Source of the DNA: Abelmoschus esculentus | Lineage: Eukaryota; Streptophyta; Magnoliopsida; Malvales; Malvaceae | NCBI GenBank assembly: GCA_035048815.1 | Contig: JAUCBN010000026.1 | Coordinates: forward strand, 12,965,501-13,029,500 | Direction: 5' to 3' | DNA length: 64,000 bases | In this document: in pieces, positions 20,723 through 34,103 of the stretch | Layout of the letters: each line of letters opens with the position of its first letter | How positions within the stretch are numbered: position 1 is the stretch's first letter | Translations under genes and position numbers: made by a program | Notes under the pieces: model-generated | What the model saw: only the letters and a program-made list of their open reading frames with translations | What the model was told of the DNA's origin: nothing | Databases searched by the model: none

Positions 20723-21235
20723 TCAACCACCTTGTCTGCTTGACAACGGAACCACTTCGGCAAGAGGCGACGACAAGGGCGTTGGGATTGGAGATGTCCG
20801 GCAAACCGGACATGTAGGGTTCAACCGCAACCAAGGGTCAACGCACTTGACATGGAATAGATGGTTGCAGTCAGGCAACAACCTAAGCATGTCACTGCTC
20901 TTGTAATCCGCCAAGCATATAGAACAACATGAAGCTGTAGAATCTTTCTTCTGGAGCTTGGCCTCGGAGTAAAGCAGCTTCGGGTAGCTCTTTATCGTAT
21001 CCTCATCAAGGCCGATGTCGACAACAAAGCTATCGGAGTTGATAATAGGCTCTTGTCGAGCCCTTCTCGACCGTGCTTCTTGCTGCGGTTGAGCCCTGGT
21101 GCAGAAATAGGAAGCCAGCGTGATGGTGGTGATAAGGAGGAGGATTCCGACCGAAACTCCTATGCCATATCCAAATCCGCCAATGTTGTTGGACCCAAGA
21201 AGTCCATCATCATTCGAACCCGAAGTGTTGTTCAT
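20723..21235 (-). CDS. RING-H2 finger E3 ubiquitin ligase, ATL family
   Basis: A single-exon protein of 170 aa typical of plant ATL ligases (ATL70-like), which transfer ubiquitin from E2 enzymes at membranes and often act in stress and defence signalling. A hydrophobic segment at residues about 20-45 (YGIGVSVGILLLITTITLAS) is the single membrane anchor. A basic stretch follows, then the GLD-type motif GLDEDTIKSYPKLLYSEA at about 76-93. The RING-H2 domain spans about 104-145: CSICLADY, LPDCNHLFHVKCVDPWL, CPVCR, giving the full C3H2C3 zinc set with the ATL-typical proline before the sixth ligand and the DPWL tryptophan needed for E2 contact. Length is normal for small ATLs and the start is the first Met ahead of the anchor. 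A Ser/Pro-rich tail ends the protein. Substrate unknown. No frame damage seen. Confidence 0.92.
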   Translation of the reverse strand: MNNTSGSNDDGLLGSNNIGGFGYGIGVSVGILLLITTITLASYFCTRAQPQQEARSRRARQEPIINSDSFVVDIGLDEDTIKSYPKLLYSEAKLQKKDSTASCCSICLADYKSSDMLRLLPDCNHLFHVKCVDPWLRLNPTCPVCRTSPIPTPLSSPLAEVVPLSSRQGG

Positions 21236-23439
21236 GATCCAATAACAGAAGAACAGGAGTAGAGGACAACAAGGGATTTGAGAGATGAAAAATGTTGGAT
21301 TTGTCAGCCATGGAAGTGGCCAAAAAATGGGTTATTTGATGTGGAATTTCAATGTTTCAAAAAAGTCAACGGTAGCTATGAGATAGAGAGAGAAGAAGAG
21401 TGGTGGAGTTTTAATTAAGGGAGGGTGCACTTGTTGTTTAAGTAAAGAAAGCGGTATGCATAGCCATACATGTGAATTCATTGTATTTTAAGATTTGAAG
21501 GATTATTGGTTTGTCTGCTAGGTTTTGGAAGTCAACGGTTCTGATTTGATCATAGGAGAAATTATATCATGGGTAAATTTTACCACATCATTTATAGAAT
21601 CAACTATTAAATATCATCATTCTTGTTATTTTTCTTTTCATGTCATATTTTCCTAAGTGAACCATTATCACATTTACTTTTAATTCATTTTAAAAACAGT
21701 TTTTTCAAGTGAAGATTCATTTGAGAAAAAAATATGACATGAAAAAATTGATGAAATGGATGGTTTTTGATGGTTGATCCATGGACACGTAGTAAGACTT
21801 ACCCATAGTATAATTTCTCGATCCGTAGAACATGTCATTTGATTTTAGTAAACTCTCCATTTTAATTCCTTACAAATAAAGTCTCCATGCTCCATAGAAG
21901 TTGTTGCATAATGCTCTTTGATTTTAATCCCCAAAACCTATTATCATGTGCCCACAGAAACACTCCATTTTCACTTTATATGGTGTAAGAAGATCTATGC
22001 ATATTAATTCTTTTTTATCTTATTTTCGTCCTTAATTACACCTACAACGCAACGTAACTGAAAACATATTAATTCGATGTACCATCATGAATTGTTGTTA
22101 GAATTTTTCTCCTACCAAGCATAATAATTATATAAATTTATCAAGGAATCATTGCCTATGTTTTTAATTCATCCAATTATTTGGTTAGGGTTTCTGTTAT
22201 GAAACTTGATTGTCATTGAACATTGCTAGGCTGGTTGCAGCTACCTCTCTCTTCTTTTTCCCTGTTATCATATCAAAGTCGTGGTCATTCTCTCTGGATT
22301 TGGCTGGCATTTGTATGCATGGGTTGGTCTTCATCTTTCTCTACATGCATTTTATAGTATAAATATTAAATTGCATTTTTTTTCAAAATTATAATAGTAA
22401 CCAGATACTTCGACATTCTCCTCACAAGTGAGGGTTGTGTATGAACAGTATATTCTAACAACTGTTCTGCACGAGAAGGCATTCTTTTACTCACGAGACA
22501 AACCAGAAGAATTAGAACCTAGAGGTGCATGCAACTACTTGCAGAGGAACTGAAAATACTTTAAATCGGAAATACAAACTCATAACTCAGATTTAGTTCA
22601 AATTTTACCGTGATTTTAAAAAGTATTAAAGTACCGTAGAGAATATTTTTTTTATTGCTCTTCTAGTTTCAGAGTCTAGACCTGACTAATCCAGATCGAC
22701 TCGCGTCGCACATCTAGCTTTGATAGGTGAGTTTCCCAGCAGGGATTTTCTGCGTACACAACGTCTCAAACCTGAGACTTGCTTAAGATAAACTACATCA
22801 TTAGTTATTAAACTATTGAAGTGTTTATGTTTTGGCCATTAAAACTATATTTGTGTTATTCTAAGTAACCGATACAAAATAAAATGGACTATCTTTAGGA
22901 AGGGATTCGAACCCATACCCGCTTGCATTGTGATTAAATTTAATAAAATATGATATATTAGCTGAAAATACAATCTAGATAAATAAATATTTTTAATAAA
23001 ATTAAATTTATAAAAAAATAAAATTCATGACTTAAATGGATATAAAATGAAACATTGTGAAAACCAATCTAACCAGAATTAAGTTTCGGTAATCAGAAAA
23101 CCTGTACCAAAAATCATTAAATATTATATTAACTTTAACTGTGTGCTCAATTATATTAATATTGAACTCTAATTGAATCAATCATTGGTTAAGTACCTTA
23201 CTAAATTTATTTCAAGCTATTTGATGATTAAATTATGAAAATTGATAGTTTAAGAAAAATAATGCAAAATTTAGAAAGATAAAAGGCCAGCCTTATAGTT
23301 TTCTCATTTTGAGGGCGAGTCACCTACCTGCTTTCTTTCCATTCACGTGAATTGGGCATCTTTTTCCATAAAAGATGACAAAGTTTGATGTGAGGAATTA
23401 TTATTGTCTTAAAAGTAAAATATTGGGAAATGATAAAGA
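21236..23439. other. Intergenic, no gene seen
   Basis: The first roughly 200 bp is the upstream flank of the minus-strand RING gene and includes GA-rich runs (AGATAGAGAGAGAAGAAGAG near 21383) that could serve as its promoter. The rest is AT-rich with no ORF of a known family. Confidence 0.5.
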
Positions 23440-23720
23440 GTCGATAGTTTAAATTGGGTAGAAATTGTCCATTTCTTTTTTATATTTTTTTATGTTTTTA
23501 TTTAAAATTAAGGAGTTTAGAGTTTAAGGATGGAGATTATGGTCAAGATTTAGAGAATTAAGGGTAGGGGTATTTTTTAAGGTTTAAGGTATAAAATCAA
23601 TATAGAAGATATGGGTTAGGGTTAAAAATTTAATTTTTAAAAAAAAATTAAAAGAGATATGAGAGGATTCACCACAAAAAATAAATGATTTTTACTCGAT
23701 TAAGCTTACCATTAGGTGAA
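23440..23720. repeat. Degenerate TTTAGGGTT-like dispersed repeat
   Basis: Contains GAGTTTAGAGTTTAAGG, AATTAAGGGTAGGGG and GGGTTAGGGTT embedded in AT-rich DNA. Related stretches occur at 45510-45650 (inverted), 53540-53720, 54280-54520 (inverted) and 55965-56150. Not true telomere repeats, because spacing and sequence vary. Confidence 0.45.
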
Positions 23721-24161
23721 GGAAAGCTTCACCAGTTCTTTCCTTGTGGAAATAGTGTTTTAAAACATAGTATTTGCTCCTTTTGCTTACTGTGCACACT
23801 GAACCCTTTCCCACAACATTTTATTATCCTTTGAAAGATAAGCAAACACTATTGTTATTGTCATCTTTCTCAAGTTTAAGCTATCACTTCCATCGTTAGT
23901 TTATCTAAAATTCAAGCTGCATACAATCATTGAAACCACTGATTTTACCTAGAAAAAAGGGAGTGGTAATTCGAAAATAGTAAGAGCTTCAGATACTATA
24001 TTGTGTCTAAGGATATTGCATATGTTCTCTTTAGATACTATATTGATAAACTTTGGTAAGCTTTTATATTAAAATATTACTCATTTAAACTTTGTTATTG
24101 ATATTGATATCATCTTAGCATAGAAATATAAAATCATCGATTATTGTATATTGATCATTAA

Positions 24162-24199
<38 letters not shown>

Positions 24200-25040
24200 T
24201 ATTGTCATCACTATTTTCATTGTCATTGATATCGATATCATTATTTTCATTGACATTGTTATTGTATCGTTACTTTCATTGACATTGTTATTGATATTAA
24301 TATAATTGACATGTCATAAAATTTATAAGTTCATTTGTACGAGTAAACTATGATTCTTGGACTACAGTCCTTTTGGTTACGATCAATATTAATGAGAGGT
24401 GGAGGAATGATTATGTGTATTAATCCTAAAGAGAGGCGGAGGTACTTGACCATTTATTATATCAGACAAAGGATAAAAATTCACATATCCATTTCCTTGA
24501 TTTGATCTAAAGAAATTATTGTTGATATATATTAAACTCACCATTAAATATAATTTATTACAGTGATATTTTCGTACCATTGATATTTCAATAGCACTCA
24601 TATTGCAATAGCATGATTTGTTATGTATTTTATTGTTATTGTTGTTGTTTGCGACTATCTCACTAAGCGAAATATGTCTAATGCATTTTATTTTATACAT
24701 TTTAATTTGAAAAAGTTTTGACACGAGATGAAAAATATTAAAAGTTTTTGACAAGTCATTATGCTTTTGAAGTAAAGTATATCATCTCTACAAATTCTTA
24801 GAATAGTAGAATATTAGCTAAACTAGTCACTTTTGACACTTTTGTTGGGTATAGGTTATGCTTGATTTATGTTGGAAGAATGGTATGGCAATGAACATTT
24901 TGGAGATCAAATTTATGTGGGTTCCGTTAGTCAAATTAATTGGGACTAAGTGGATGATTAATCTACTATCAGAGTAGATGGAATTATATATTTACAAGCT
25001 CAAAATGTTCAATGGGTGAATGAGAAATTGTTGCTTAATG
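23721..25040. other. Intergenic, no gene seen
   Basis: AT-rich. Contains the (AT)n run listed separately and a set of loosely repeated CATTGACATTGTTATTGATAT-like phrases (about 24200-24310). No coding family recognised. Confidence 0.5.
24168..24194 (+). repeat. (AT)n microsatellite
   Basis: About 13 uninterrupted AT units. Confidence 0.9.
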
Positions 25041-25800
25041 TAACACCCATGATGTTGAAAAAATAAAATAAAAAATATGAAAAGTAGAATGTCCCACATT
25101 TGTTGGGAATATTGATTTGGAAAACTTTATATATAAAAGCTCTTCATATTATTATTAGAAATAAGCCTAGGTGTGCCTAACCTACTTTAGGCTAGTATTG
25201 ATTGATTATTATGTAAGTTAAAAGATGGGCCTTAAGGTCGTTGGGGTTATAAAATGATAGAATTTTTTTCTACTTTTCTGACTTTATTTTTTTAACAGAT
25301 ATTATAGAATTAAACTACCTTTTATGGAGTTGCAGACCCTTCAATTGGTTGTAACCTTCAATTTATTTGGATTAATTCTCTATTAAATGCCATTTTGAAT
25401 TCAGGGAGTTGTAACTCTTCAAGGAATTGTAATTACAGATTAATTCTGTAATTAAACATGTTCCCTGCATGAACACTATAAAAGGAACCCTCTTGCTCCT
25501 ATCTCAACACACTGAAAAACACAAATATCCTCTAGCTAAATAGTGTTTTGCTTCTGTAAAAGTTCGTCGTTGCAGTAAGGTAGCGTTGCTCTCCTTATTG
25601 TATTCTGCCATTGTATCTTGGGAGACAGACGTTCCATAGTAACTCCAGCACCGGGAAGGGACGAATCTGTTTTAAGGACACTGTGATAGCACAGGCCTCG
25701 GTTAAAGTTTCAGAATCATATTTCTTTTATTTTGGTTTTTGTGATCTTAGCATTTCTAATATATATATGTTTTATTTCAATTTCGTTTACAGGAATTATG
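25041..25800 (+). repeat. LTR-like fragment with promoter features
   Basis: GC-richer than its surroundings. It contains a TATA box (ACTATAAAAGGAACC near 25478), followed by a leader-like stretch with CTCCAGCACCGGGAAGGGAC and GATAGCACAGGCCTCGG, a layout I associate with plant Copia LTR R/U5 regions. No second LTR, primer site or coding domain found. Boundaries are guesses: TGTAACACCC near 25041 could be a left end. Confidence 0.4.
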
Positions 25801-26867
25801 TTTAACATATTAATAACTTACTTTGTTTTGTTGTAACAATTTATGTATAATTAAAGGTTTAAAAATAATTTTTTAAATTGGTTAAAAGTGATAACATATA
25901 CATATTTATCCTAAAAAGGTAAAATCTTATAAAATGAATTTACATAGTTATGAAATTCGACATGATGGTGGATTATAACTAAATAAATTTGTCTATAAAA
26001 TTTTATAGGATTTGGACTTAGTTTGATTGGAAAAAAAATGTAAAAAAAAAAAATAAATTAAAATGTTATTACAAAATCAAACATGCCACTACGAGTGGTG
26101 GTGTATCGGCACTGATATACATATTTGTTATTAGCTGATATGACATATCAATACAAACTAAAATAGTACTAATATTTCAACTGCTACTGGAATTGTGGTT
26201 AATGAATGAGTAATGTTACAGGTATATGGCGTATCATCCCTTATTGGATAATTAGCCTTGTACAAGTACAAATAGGCTCGAATTGTTATACCCTTTTGAC
26301 ATTGGAATCTGAGGTATTTAAGATTCTTTTATTATTTTTGCCTTGTACGGTGGTATGAGGAGATAGTGAAAATATGGTGGCAATGAGATTTTCGATGACA
26401 AGACCATGTGATGGTAATTTTGAAGATAAAGAGTTTAATTCTATTAGATTTCATCTGTGTCATTGAATTAGATATGATTTAACGATTAAGATTATTTAAA
26501 GATTCATGATCGAGATAAAATTTGAGAGGTGATGTGACAACTTTAAATGAAGACATATGACATGTAAGAATCCAATAGTCTTGCACGCGCATTGCACGTG
26601 TGCGTAAGGAGATAAATGGACCGCGTGTGGGTTTCATGCGATAAATTAAAGGGTTTCGGGTTTAATCTATATCTGGATATATTATAACGATTTAAATTTA
26701 AAATTCAAGGGTCAGGTTAACTTGAAGCTCTTAGGTTAGTTGTTGGGCCTTGGGGTTATATTTTAGGTGTTAGTGTGCTAAATGGATAGTTGTGTAGGGG
26801 CTTTTGTGTAAATTAAAAATTTGATGACAAAGAGGGTGGATGAAAGGAGTTATTTTCTAAAAAATTT
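25801..26867. other. Intergenic, no gene seen
   Basis: AT-rich sequence without recognisable coding or repeat structure. Confidence 0.5.
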
Positions 26868-27374
26868 GATGACCCGGTTCGATCGAGTCGGATTTTTTGG
26901 TAAAAAATTCGGGTTTAGATCGGGTCAGATCGAGTTTTTTTTTTAAAGGTGATCTCGGGTCGGGTTGGGTTCAGGTTTAGGTTTAGGGTGGAAAAAATCC
27001 GACACAATCCGATCAGGGACTAATAGTGTAATTTTTCCATATATATTATCGGGATATTTACAATAATAACCCCTCTTTATATATATTTTATACAATTAGA
27101 TCACTAAAATTATTTTTTTACAATTAGATCGATAAAATTAAATATTTTTATAATTAGATCCTTAAATTTTATTTTTTTATAGTTTAGTCCCTAAAAATTT
27201 AATTTTTTTAATGATCAGGTCAGATTTTAAAGCTTAAAAATCAGGTCGGATCGGATCGGATTTTTCACCCTAAAACCGGATCGAGTCGGGTGACGGATGA
27301 ATAGTATGATTTTTCGGGGCGAGTATGGATGGACCAAAAATCTGACACGACACGACCCGTGCCCATCCCTAATC
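26868..27374. mobile_element. hAT-like element with CGGGT/TCGGAT arrays, left end unclear
   Basis: Dense degenerate repeats (GACCCGGTTCGATCGAGTCG, GATCTCGGGTCGGGTTGGG, TCGGATCGGATCGGATT) and a right terminus CCCATCCCTA like those of its relatives. An inner inverted pair, TAGGGTGGAAAAAATCCGA at about 26983 and TCGGATTTTTCACCCTA at about 27258, suggests two nested units. Phrases such as AATTAGATC and TAGTCCCTAAAA recur in the middle. Same family as 39346-39864, in opposite orientation. No ORF. Confidence 0.5.
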
Positions 27375-27909
27375 TTTATTGATTTAAGAGAGAATAATCT
27401 TTTAGTGATTGCGAGAAAGTTATAAAGTAATAAGTGATCTATAAAATATGGTAAGAAGTATTGAGTTTGATGGAGAAGGTTTTAGGGAGAGTGTAGAGTG
27501 AGAATAAAGATTGGAGATTGGTGGACTCCATTCTTAGTTTACCAGTTTTTTAGACTCTAAAATCTCTACTTATTGTGTTTAATTCATTGTATAACTCTTT
27601 CTTGTAGTGAAAGAGATGGGTGGGAAATTAAAATCTCTTGAGAACGAGAAGGCTTGAGGCTGATAGAATCTTTATTTTCAACTATTGTAGCTCGAGGTTA
27701 GTATACTACTAACTCCTTTAGTTTTATACATCTCATAAAATTAAGCTTCTACACTTTATTGCGTGTTTTGATGTTATTATTTAATATGAGCTTGATTGAG
27801 ACCTCTAATGAATATTTTTGGATTTGATGTTGTGATTTGGAGCTTAATCATATAGGTTGAGTTTGGATTTCAGGTGAAATCTAAACCCAAACCTCTATTT
27901 TTAAGCGTG
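27375..27909. other. Spacer, no gene seen
   Basis: AT-rich, no coding family. Lies between an array-bearing element and an LTR. Confidence 0.5.
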
Positions 27910-29543
27910 TGTAACACCCAAAAATTATTCCTAATTTTAAAATACTTAATTAAAAACTCTAGTTTTAATATTCTTAATTATTAAAAACTCTAATTTTCCA
28001 AGATTTAAAATTGGCTTTTCAAAACTCAAAGGAAAGTTTTAAATAATAATTTCCTAAATTCGATATTTTCTTTTAAGTTAAATTTAAGGGTTACAGTGTG
28101 CGTACCGATATGGCACGAAGTGTATCAGTACACTAGGGTAATCTTGAGGGGCTACTTGTGAGAGGCTTATCAGTACATGAGAGAGCATATCGATACCCTT
28201 TGCATAATTTGAATTTTAGAATCATTTTAGTGTATTGATATGCGAGGATACGTATCGGTACTACTATTATATTGCATGATAAGGCTTAGATGTACCGGTA
28301 CATCAGGTACGGGTATTGGTACGAAAACGTATTGGTATAGGGTAACTTGCTACTGATACGGAGTATCAGTACGAGAATTAAGTATATCAGTACGGGTAAA
28401 CATCTTAATTTTGTTTGAACTTAATTGGTATATCGATACGCGAGGGAGATGTACTGATACGGAGGGACATATCGATAGTCAAGTGTGATATATTGGTACT
28501 TACTACGCAATCTGCCCAAAAAATTAGTGTTTGAGTTTAAGGCTCTATAATTTGAGACGAAGAGTCTTAGGGTCTCCTAATATACAAAATGAATACTAAA
28601 ATTGAGAAACTAAGAATTTAACCCCCAATATAAAATAAATGGCTAATGAATTGGTAAATGCTTGAGTGATTTATATGTGATAAAAATCCACAGGGATCCT
28701 TGGTAAATTATTTGTGTTTTGTGGTAGCTAGGATCCTTGTTGTGTGATGATACGTTACCTAGTTATTGAATACTTGTTGATGAGAGTCGGATATCCAAAG
28801 GTAAGTGTAAATCCTCGAAGATTTTTGAATAGAAGATCTCGATACTTAGTGGACGCGAGCCTCATTCGAAAATGTTTGATTGGATATTCCAGGTATGAAT
28901 TAAAGATCTCGGTGTTTAGTGGACGTGAGCCCTACTCGTAGTGTAAGATCCCAATTCTTAGTGGACACGGGCCTCACTACTTATTATTATTTGTGTGATG
29001 TTGTGTGGACTATTCTTTCTATATGTATATGTTATGTGTGAATATAAATCCATGATGTTATGTGTTTAGCCGAATACAATAGCGTCATTGTTATCTTTTC
29101 ATATATCATGCATGTTGCATTGCTTTATTATGATATATACAATACTTGATTGAGTGGTGATATATCCATTGAGCTTTGTTATTTCAACGTTCGAAATCGT
29201 TATTTCCATTCGCATGCTCTTAGGTTGCAACGTGGCTTGGAGGAGAACTATTGAGGGTTAGATTTTGAGCATCGAATTAGTGTTAGAATACAATTAATAG
29301 ATGTATTGGGTCATATACTTGTAGAACCCTACATGTATAATTTGTAATTCTTATTTTGGTATTTGGGCTTAAATCGAATGTTTTAACAATCGTAATATTT
29401 GGATCTCCGTTTACCCTTTTAAAAATACTTAGATTTATATTGTTTTGATTAATGGACTTGTATTTTGAGCTTAAATAAATAAAATTTTATGATATGGTTT
29501 TTGTGTTTGATACTCAAATATGACATTCGGGTCGATGATATTA
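27910..29543 (-). mobile_element. Old solo LTR of the same family as 17460-19699
   Basis: Read on the minus strand it begins near 29543 with a degraded version of the family start (ATCATCGACCCGAATGTCA against ACACCCGACCCGGATGTCA) and ends at 27910 with GGGTGTTACA against GGGTCGTTACA. Inside are the family's hallmark zones in the expected order for this orientation: ATCTCGATACTTAGTGGACG-type repeats (about 28790-28975), then a long cluster of TATCGATAC/TATCAGTAC motifs (about 28100-28510). Flanking 5-bp sites do not match, and it is shorter and more diverged than the other two, so it is probably older. Confidence 0.6.
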
Positions 29544-29872
29544 TATCTAGTATAAATACGAAAAGGTAAATTAAATTAGGTTATAATTAAGTTTTAATTT
29601 TTTTTATTTTATTTTGGCTAAACTCGACTATATTGTATAATTAATTGTTGAGTCTTTAGTTTTATAAAATGGACCGAACCCTTAATAAATAGGTTTTATT
29701 TATTTATATCGATCTTTTTTAATAATAATATAGAAATTCACTTACATAATAACACTTAATATCAAAGACATTGTACTTCGTATTTCGTAACACCAACAGT
29801 ACACTTCTCTTTGGAAATTTCATACTCCCAACACAGGAGTCTATAGAGCTTTACCAAACGTAAAATTATTAT
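29544..29872. other. AT-rich spacer
   Basis: No gene seen. The last 8 bp (29865-29872, ATTATTAT) form the left target duplication of the next element. Confidence 0.5.
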
Positions 29873-32800
29873 CAGGGATATAAAAAGTTGACCCGATTTG
29901 AAAATCCGACTGAAACCTATTCGAGTTAGAACCTGGTTTAATCCGAGGATGTAATGACCCGAACACGATTTGTATCCGACTATTGTTAACCCGAACTCGA
30001 GTTGACCTGTTACTGTAGTAACCGAAACCGAACTGTATCCGACCGAGAATGATCTGAACCCGATTTCAACCTATTACTGTGGACCTGAAACTCGACCTGC
30101 ATCCGACTGAAACAAACCCGAGCCCGAGCCTGACCTAGCAGATAATCGATATTACTCGAATGAATCGACCCGAGACCTGATTTAACCCGACCTGTTTTGA
30201 ACCTGACTTGTTTTGAACCCGACTTGATAAATGACCTGACTTGTTTTGAACCCGACTTGTTATTGACCTGAACTAATGTTAACAAGACTTAATATTTACA
30301 TGACATATAATTAAGTATATATAATTTAATAAATTTAAAATATTGGTAGATAAAATTATACTTAAAAAATAGAATTAGACATAAAAATTAATTTAAGGAC
30401 TAATATTTAAATTTAATATTACATATTTAATTAAATTAATTTATTTACTATTTTATTTTATTTTAATGTATTTGATTTTAATTACTCATAATTTTAAATT
30501 AACATTTCATTAAAATTATAATTTTAAATTAATATTTCTTTAAAAATTATAATTTTAAATGAATATTTAATTAAGTTAAATTAACTTATTAAACTTAGGA
30601 TTAATTAAGCTAAATTAAAAAATATAAATTACAAACATAATTAAAATAATTCTAAAATCGATTGTAGATTTTTATTAAATTAATTTAATTATGATTCAAT
30701 TAAATTAAACCAAAACAACTGATTAAAAAAAGAAAAACATAATTTATATAAAAAAAGTGAAAAGTCAAAATTTTGGAGGAAAATAAACCACTTATTTTTT
30801 TAAGTTTGAGATTAATTTATTTTTAGTGTAAAAATTTTGGAGGGATATAAGTTACGTAAAATTTTAAAGGGAAATAGAAATAAGTTTTAATCATTATATA
30901 AAAAAAGAGAGAAAATTTTTTTTTGGAAGGAATTAATATATATATAGTAAATTTTGGTGGATTATCATTATTATTACAATTTATAATCAAATAATAAACC
31001 TTGGTTAAATATAATCAATTAAATATATATATATATATAGATTTAGATATTCATTTGACACTACTTTAAATAGGGTAAAAAATTTTATATTTTGTTGTAT
31101 AGGTCACGCCTAAAAAATCGAATCTCACTCCGCTCTACACATTATTTTAAAATTATTTCAATTTGGTTATAATCACTCAAAAATTAAGTTTTAAATTTTA
31201 TTTTTTTATTCAATTTGATCCTCATTTAACTAAAATCATATTTTATATTTTAAAATTTTTTTAATTTGATCATAGAGAATTAGTTTAGTGATTAAAGAAT
31301 TGGTCATAGAGAACTAGTTTAATAATTTAGGCTTAAGGGAATATTGTTGGGCTTAAAGAATTAATAATATACATACATTAATTTATAAACAAATTAAATA
31401 CATATATTAGTATATATTAAAATATATTATATATAATATATATTATATTACATATAATATATTAATTCATAAAATATTATATTTATTAATACATTTTAGT
31501 ATATATATTATATATATTATACTATATTATAATCATTAAATTAAAAAAAATAATTATAACTATTAAAATAATAAAAAAATAGTTTAGGAGGGAATTTTTG
31601 TTTTTTTTATTTGAGGGGGAAACTAACAACAAAATAAAATAATGGAGGAAAAATTTCTAACTTTTTTGTTTAGGGGTTAATCATATATACATATAATATA
31701 ACATATTATACATATATATATTATAACTATATACATATATAATATACATAATTTCATATATATAAATATAATACATATATATATATTAAATTATTAATAT
31801 ATTAATATAGTATATTATACTAAATTATTAATGTATATTATATATATACAGGGGCGGATCTGGGCCTAGGCCTTGGCCCACCCCATACCCCAAAATCATA
31901 CTATTTATTTTATATTATACTATTAATAAAAATTAGGTTTTTGACATGTAAAAATAAAAGAAATAGTCCAATCTAAAATTTTAATTTAATTTTTAAGTTT
32001 TATATTAATTTAAGAAATAAGATTTAATTGAAATAAAAGATAAAAATAGAAATAATGAGATTGTTTATATTTTAATATATTTTATAAATATTATATAATT
32101 ATTTTTTAAAAAAATATATTTTAATTATTAATTGATTAAATATATTTAATTTAAAAAATAATTCTTCAAGTATTCTTGTGGTTTTATCTTAGTATATAAT
32201 GATCATAAAATTCAAATAACAACACATAATTAAAATTAAGATCAAAAATAGATTTTAAAAATATATTTTTAATAAAAAATTTATAACTCATATCTAATAT
32301 TTTAAAAAATAACTTAAAATATAATAAAAATATAATATATTTCTATGTTATTTTTAAATAAATTCATATTTTTTTGACTTATATTTTTTAAAAATTAATT
32401 AAATTATATATAAAAATTTATTTAAAAATATTTTAATTTTATTTAAATAAGTATATAGATAATACTTTTTAAATATGATAATAAAAGAAAATTTAAGATT
32501 ATTAAATATTAAAAAATTATATATAAAAATTATATTAAATAATTATTATTAATATTTAAATCGGCCCAACCGATAATTACTTTCTAGATTCGCCCCTGTA
32601 TATATATAAATAATATATATATATATACATCTAGTATATAATACATCTAATTATACATATATGATACATCTAATTACTATGTATACATCTAATCATTATA
32701 GTATATATGAATGTACTATATACATTATACATATATGATATATTAATGTATACATGATACATCTAATTACTAATATATAATTATATACATATAATATATA

Positions 32801-33758
32801 TTAATGTATACATCTAATTATCAATATATATTATATACATACCTATATTAAATTATTAATTTATTATATATATAATATTATATTCTATATTTTCATACTT
32901 AGTATAAATTTATTTTTCATATAGTATTATTCTATTTCAAAAAATAGTATTATTTTATATATAATATAATTCATATATAGTATTATTTCATTTCAAAAAA
33001 TATTATCAGTCCATATATAATATTATTCTATATATAGTATATTTTTTATATATAGTATAAATTTCTTATATGATATAAATTATATATATTATTCTATTTA
33101 TAATATAAATTCTATATACAGTCTAAATTTTATATTTTCATTTTTGAAATGTATTAATAAGATAATATTTTATTTTATTAATATTTATCCTTTTTTAATT
33201 TAAAATTTTATTTTTTGACTTTGTAGTTTAATATTTATTTCTTATTAATTTTTAATTTTTGTAATTTAATATAATTTTTATTTTTTAAGATATGAATTAT
33301 TATTCATTATATGATATTTTTGTTAAGTCTACTGCGTAATATTTATTTTTAATAAGATTCATGCTAGTAAAAGACGTTAGATATTAAATAATTAATTTTA
33401 ACTAAATGATCAACCATTCAACCAAAAGTCTATCGTTTATTTATTTACTTTTAAAAAATCAAACTTAATAATTTTAATTATTATGAATTTAAAACCAAAA
33501 TTAATTCGACTTAAAATGAACCCAACTTGAAATGTAATCGAACTGAAATAAAGCCGACCTGAAATCTACCCGACCTGAAATGAAACTGTCAATTATCCGA
33601 TTTGGACCTGAAACGTTTGAACCCGACTTGAAATGGACCTGCACCCGACCCGAATCGAGTCAAAAATCAAATCAACCTTAAATGATCTGTATCCGATTTT
33701 ACCCGACCTGACAATACCCGACATGAAACCCATACGATTAACTGTTTTTACATCCCTA
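29873..33758. mobile_element. Long hAT-like non-autonomous element with CCCGACTTG arrays
   Basis: Termini CAGGGATATAAAAAGTTGAC (left) and, inverted, TAGGGATGTAAAAACAGTTA (right). The flanking 8-bp sites ATTATTAT and ATTATCAT match at seven of eight positions, as expected for hAT. The first roughly 400 bp and last roughly 250 bp are arrays of degenerate short repeats (GAACCCGACTTG, GACCTGAA, TATCCGACT), and both ends carry them in the same orientation rather than inverted. The roughly 3.2-kb middle is extremely AT-rich and contains another inserted hAT element (31849-32598), but no transposase. It may instead be two related elements flanking unrelated DNA; the shared termini and target duplication favour one unit. 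Confidence 0.55.
31849..32598. mobile_element. Nested hAT MITE, 750 bp
   Basis: Terminal inverted repeats CAGGGGCGGATCTGG and, inverted, CAGGGGCGAATCTAG. Flanked on both sides by TATATATA (31841-31848 and 32599-32606), an 8-bp target duplication in an AT-rich target. GGCCCA motifs lie near both ends. The interior is AT-rich and non-coding. CAGGGGCGG termini are common in plant hAT MITEs. Confidence 0.75.
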
Positions 33759-33766
33759 ATTATCAT

Positions 33767-34103
33767 AGACTTGATTTTAGAGATCCGTAAAACTTGATTT
33801 GATTTAAAAAAATAAAATTATTTAATTCAATTTAATATAAAAATATTTGACTTGTAATTTTATAAACCTGATTTATTAAAAAATTTATATTAAGTTTAAA
33901 TTATAAAATGAAAATGAGAATTTCTTGAAATTTTTAATAACTAGTGTATCAATTTTTATATTTGAATTGAGTCTCTCAATTGTCTTATATATATAACATA
34001 TAAAGAAATATATACACGATTTTTATATGATCATAAAAAATCGTTTAATTTGAAACTAAATAATATTATAACATTATAAGGTTTACAATTAAATTGAATA
34101 AGT
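33767..34103. other. AT-rich spacer
   Basis: Nothing recognised. Confidence 0.5.

Noticed and set aside
30010..30285. 91-codon minus-strand ORF rich in GSKQVR
   Set aside because: It is a translation of the CCCGACTTG-type repeat array of a hAT-like element, not a protein gene.
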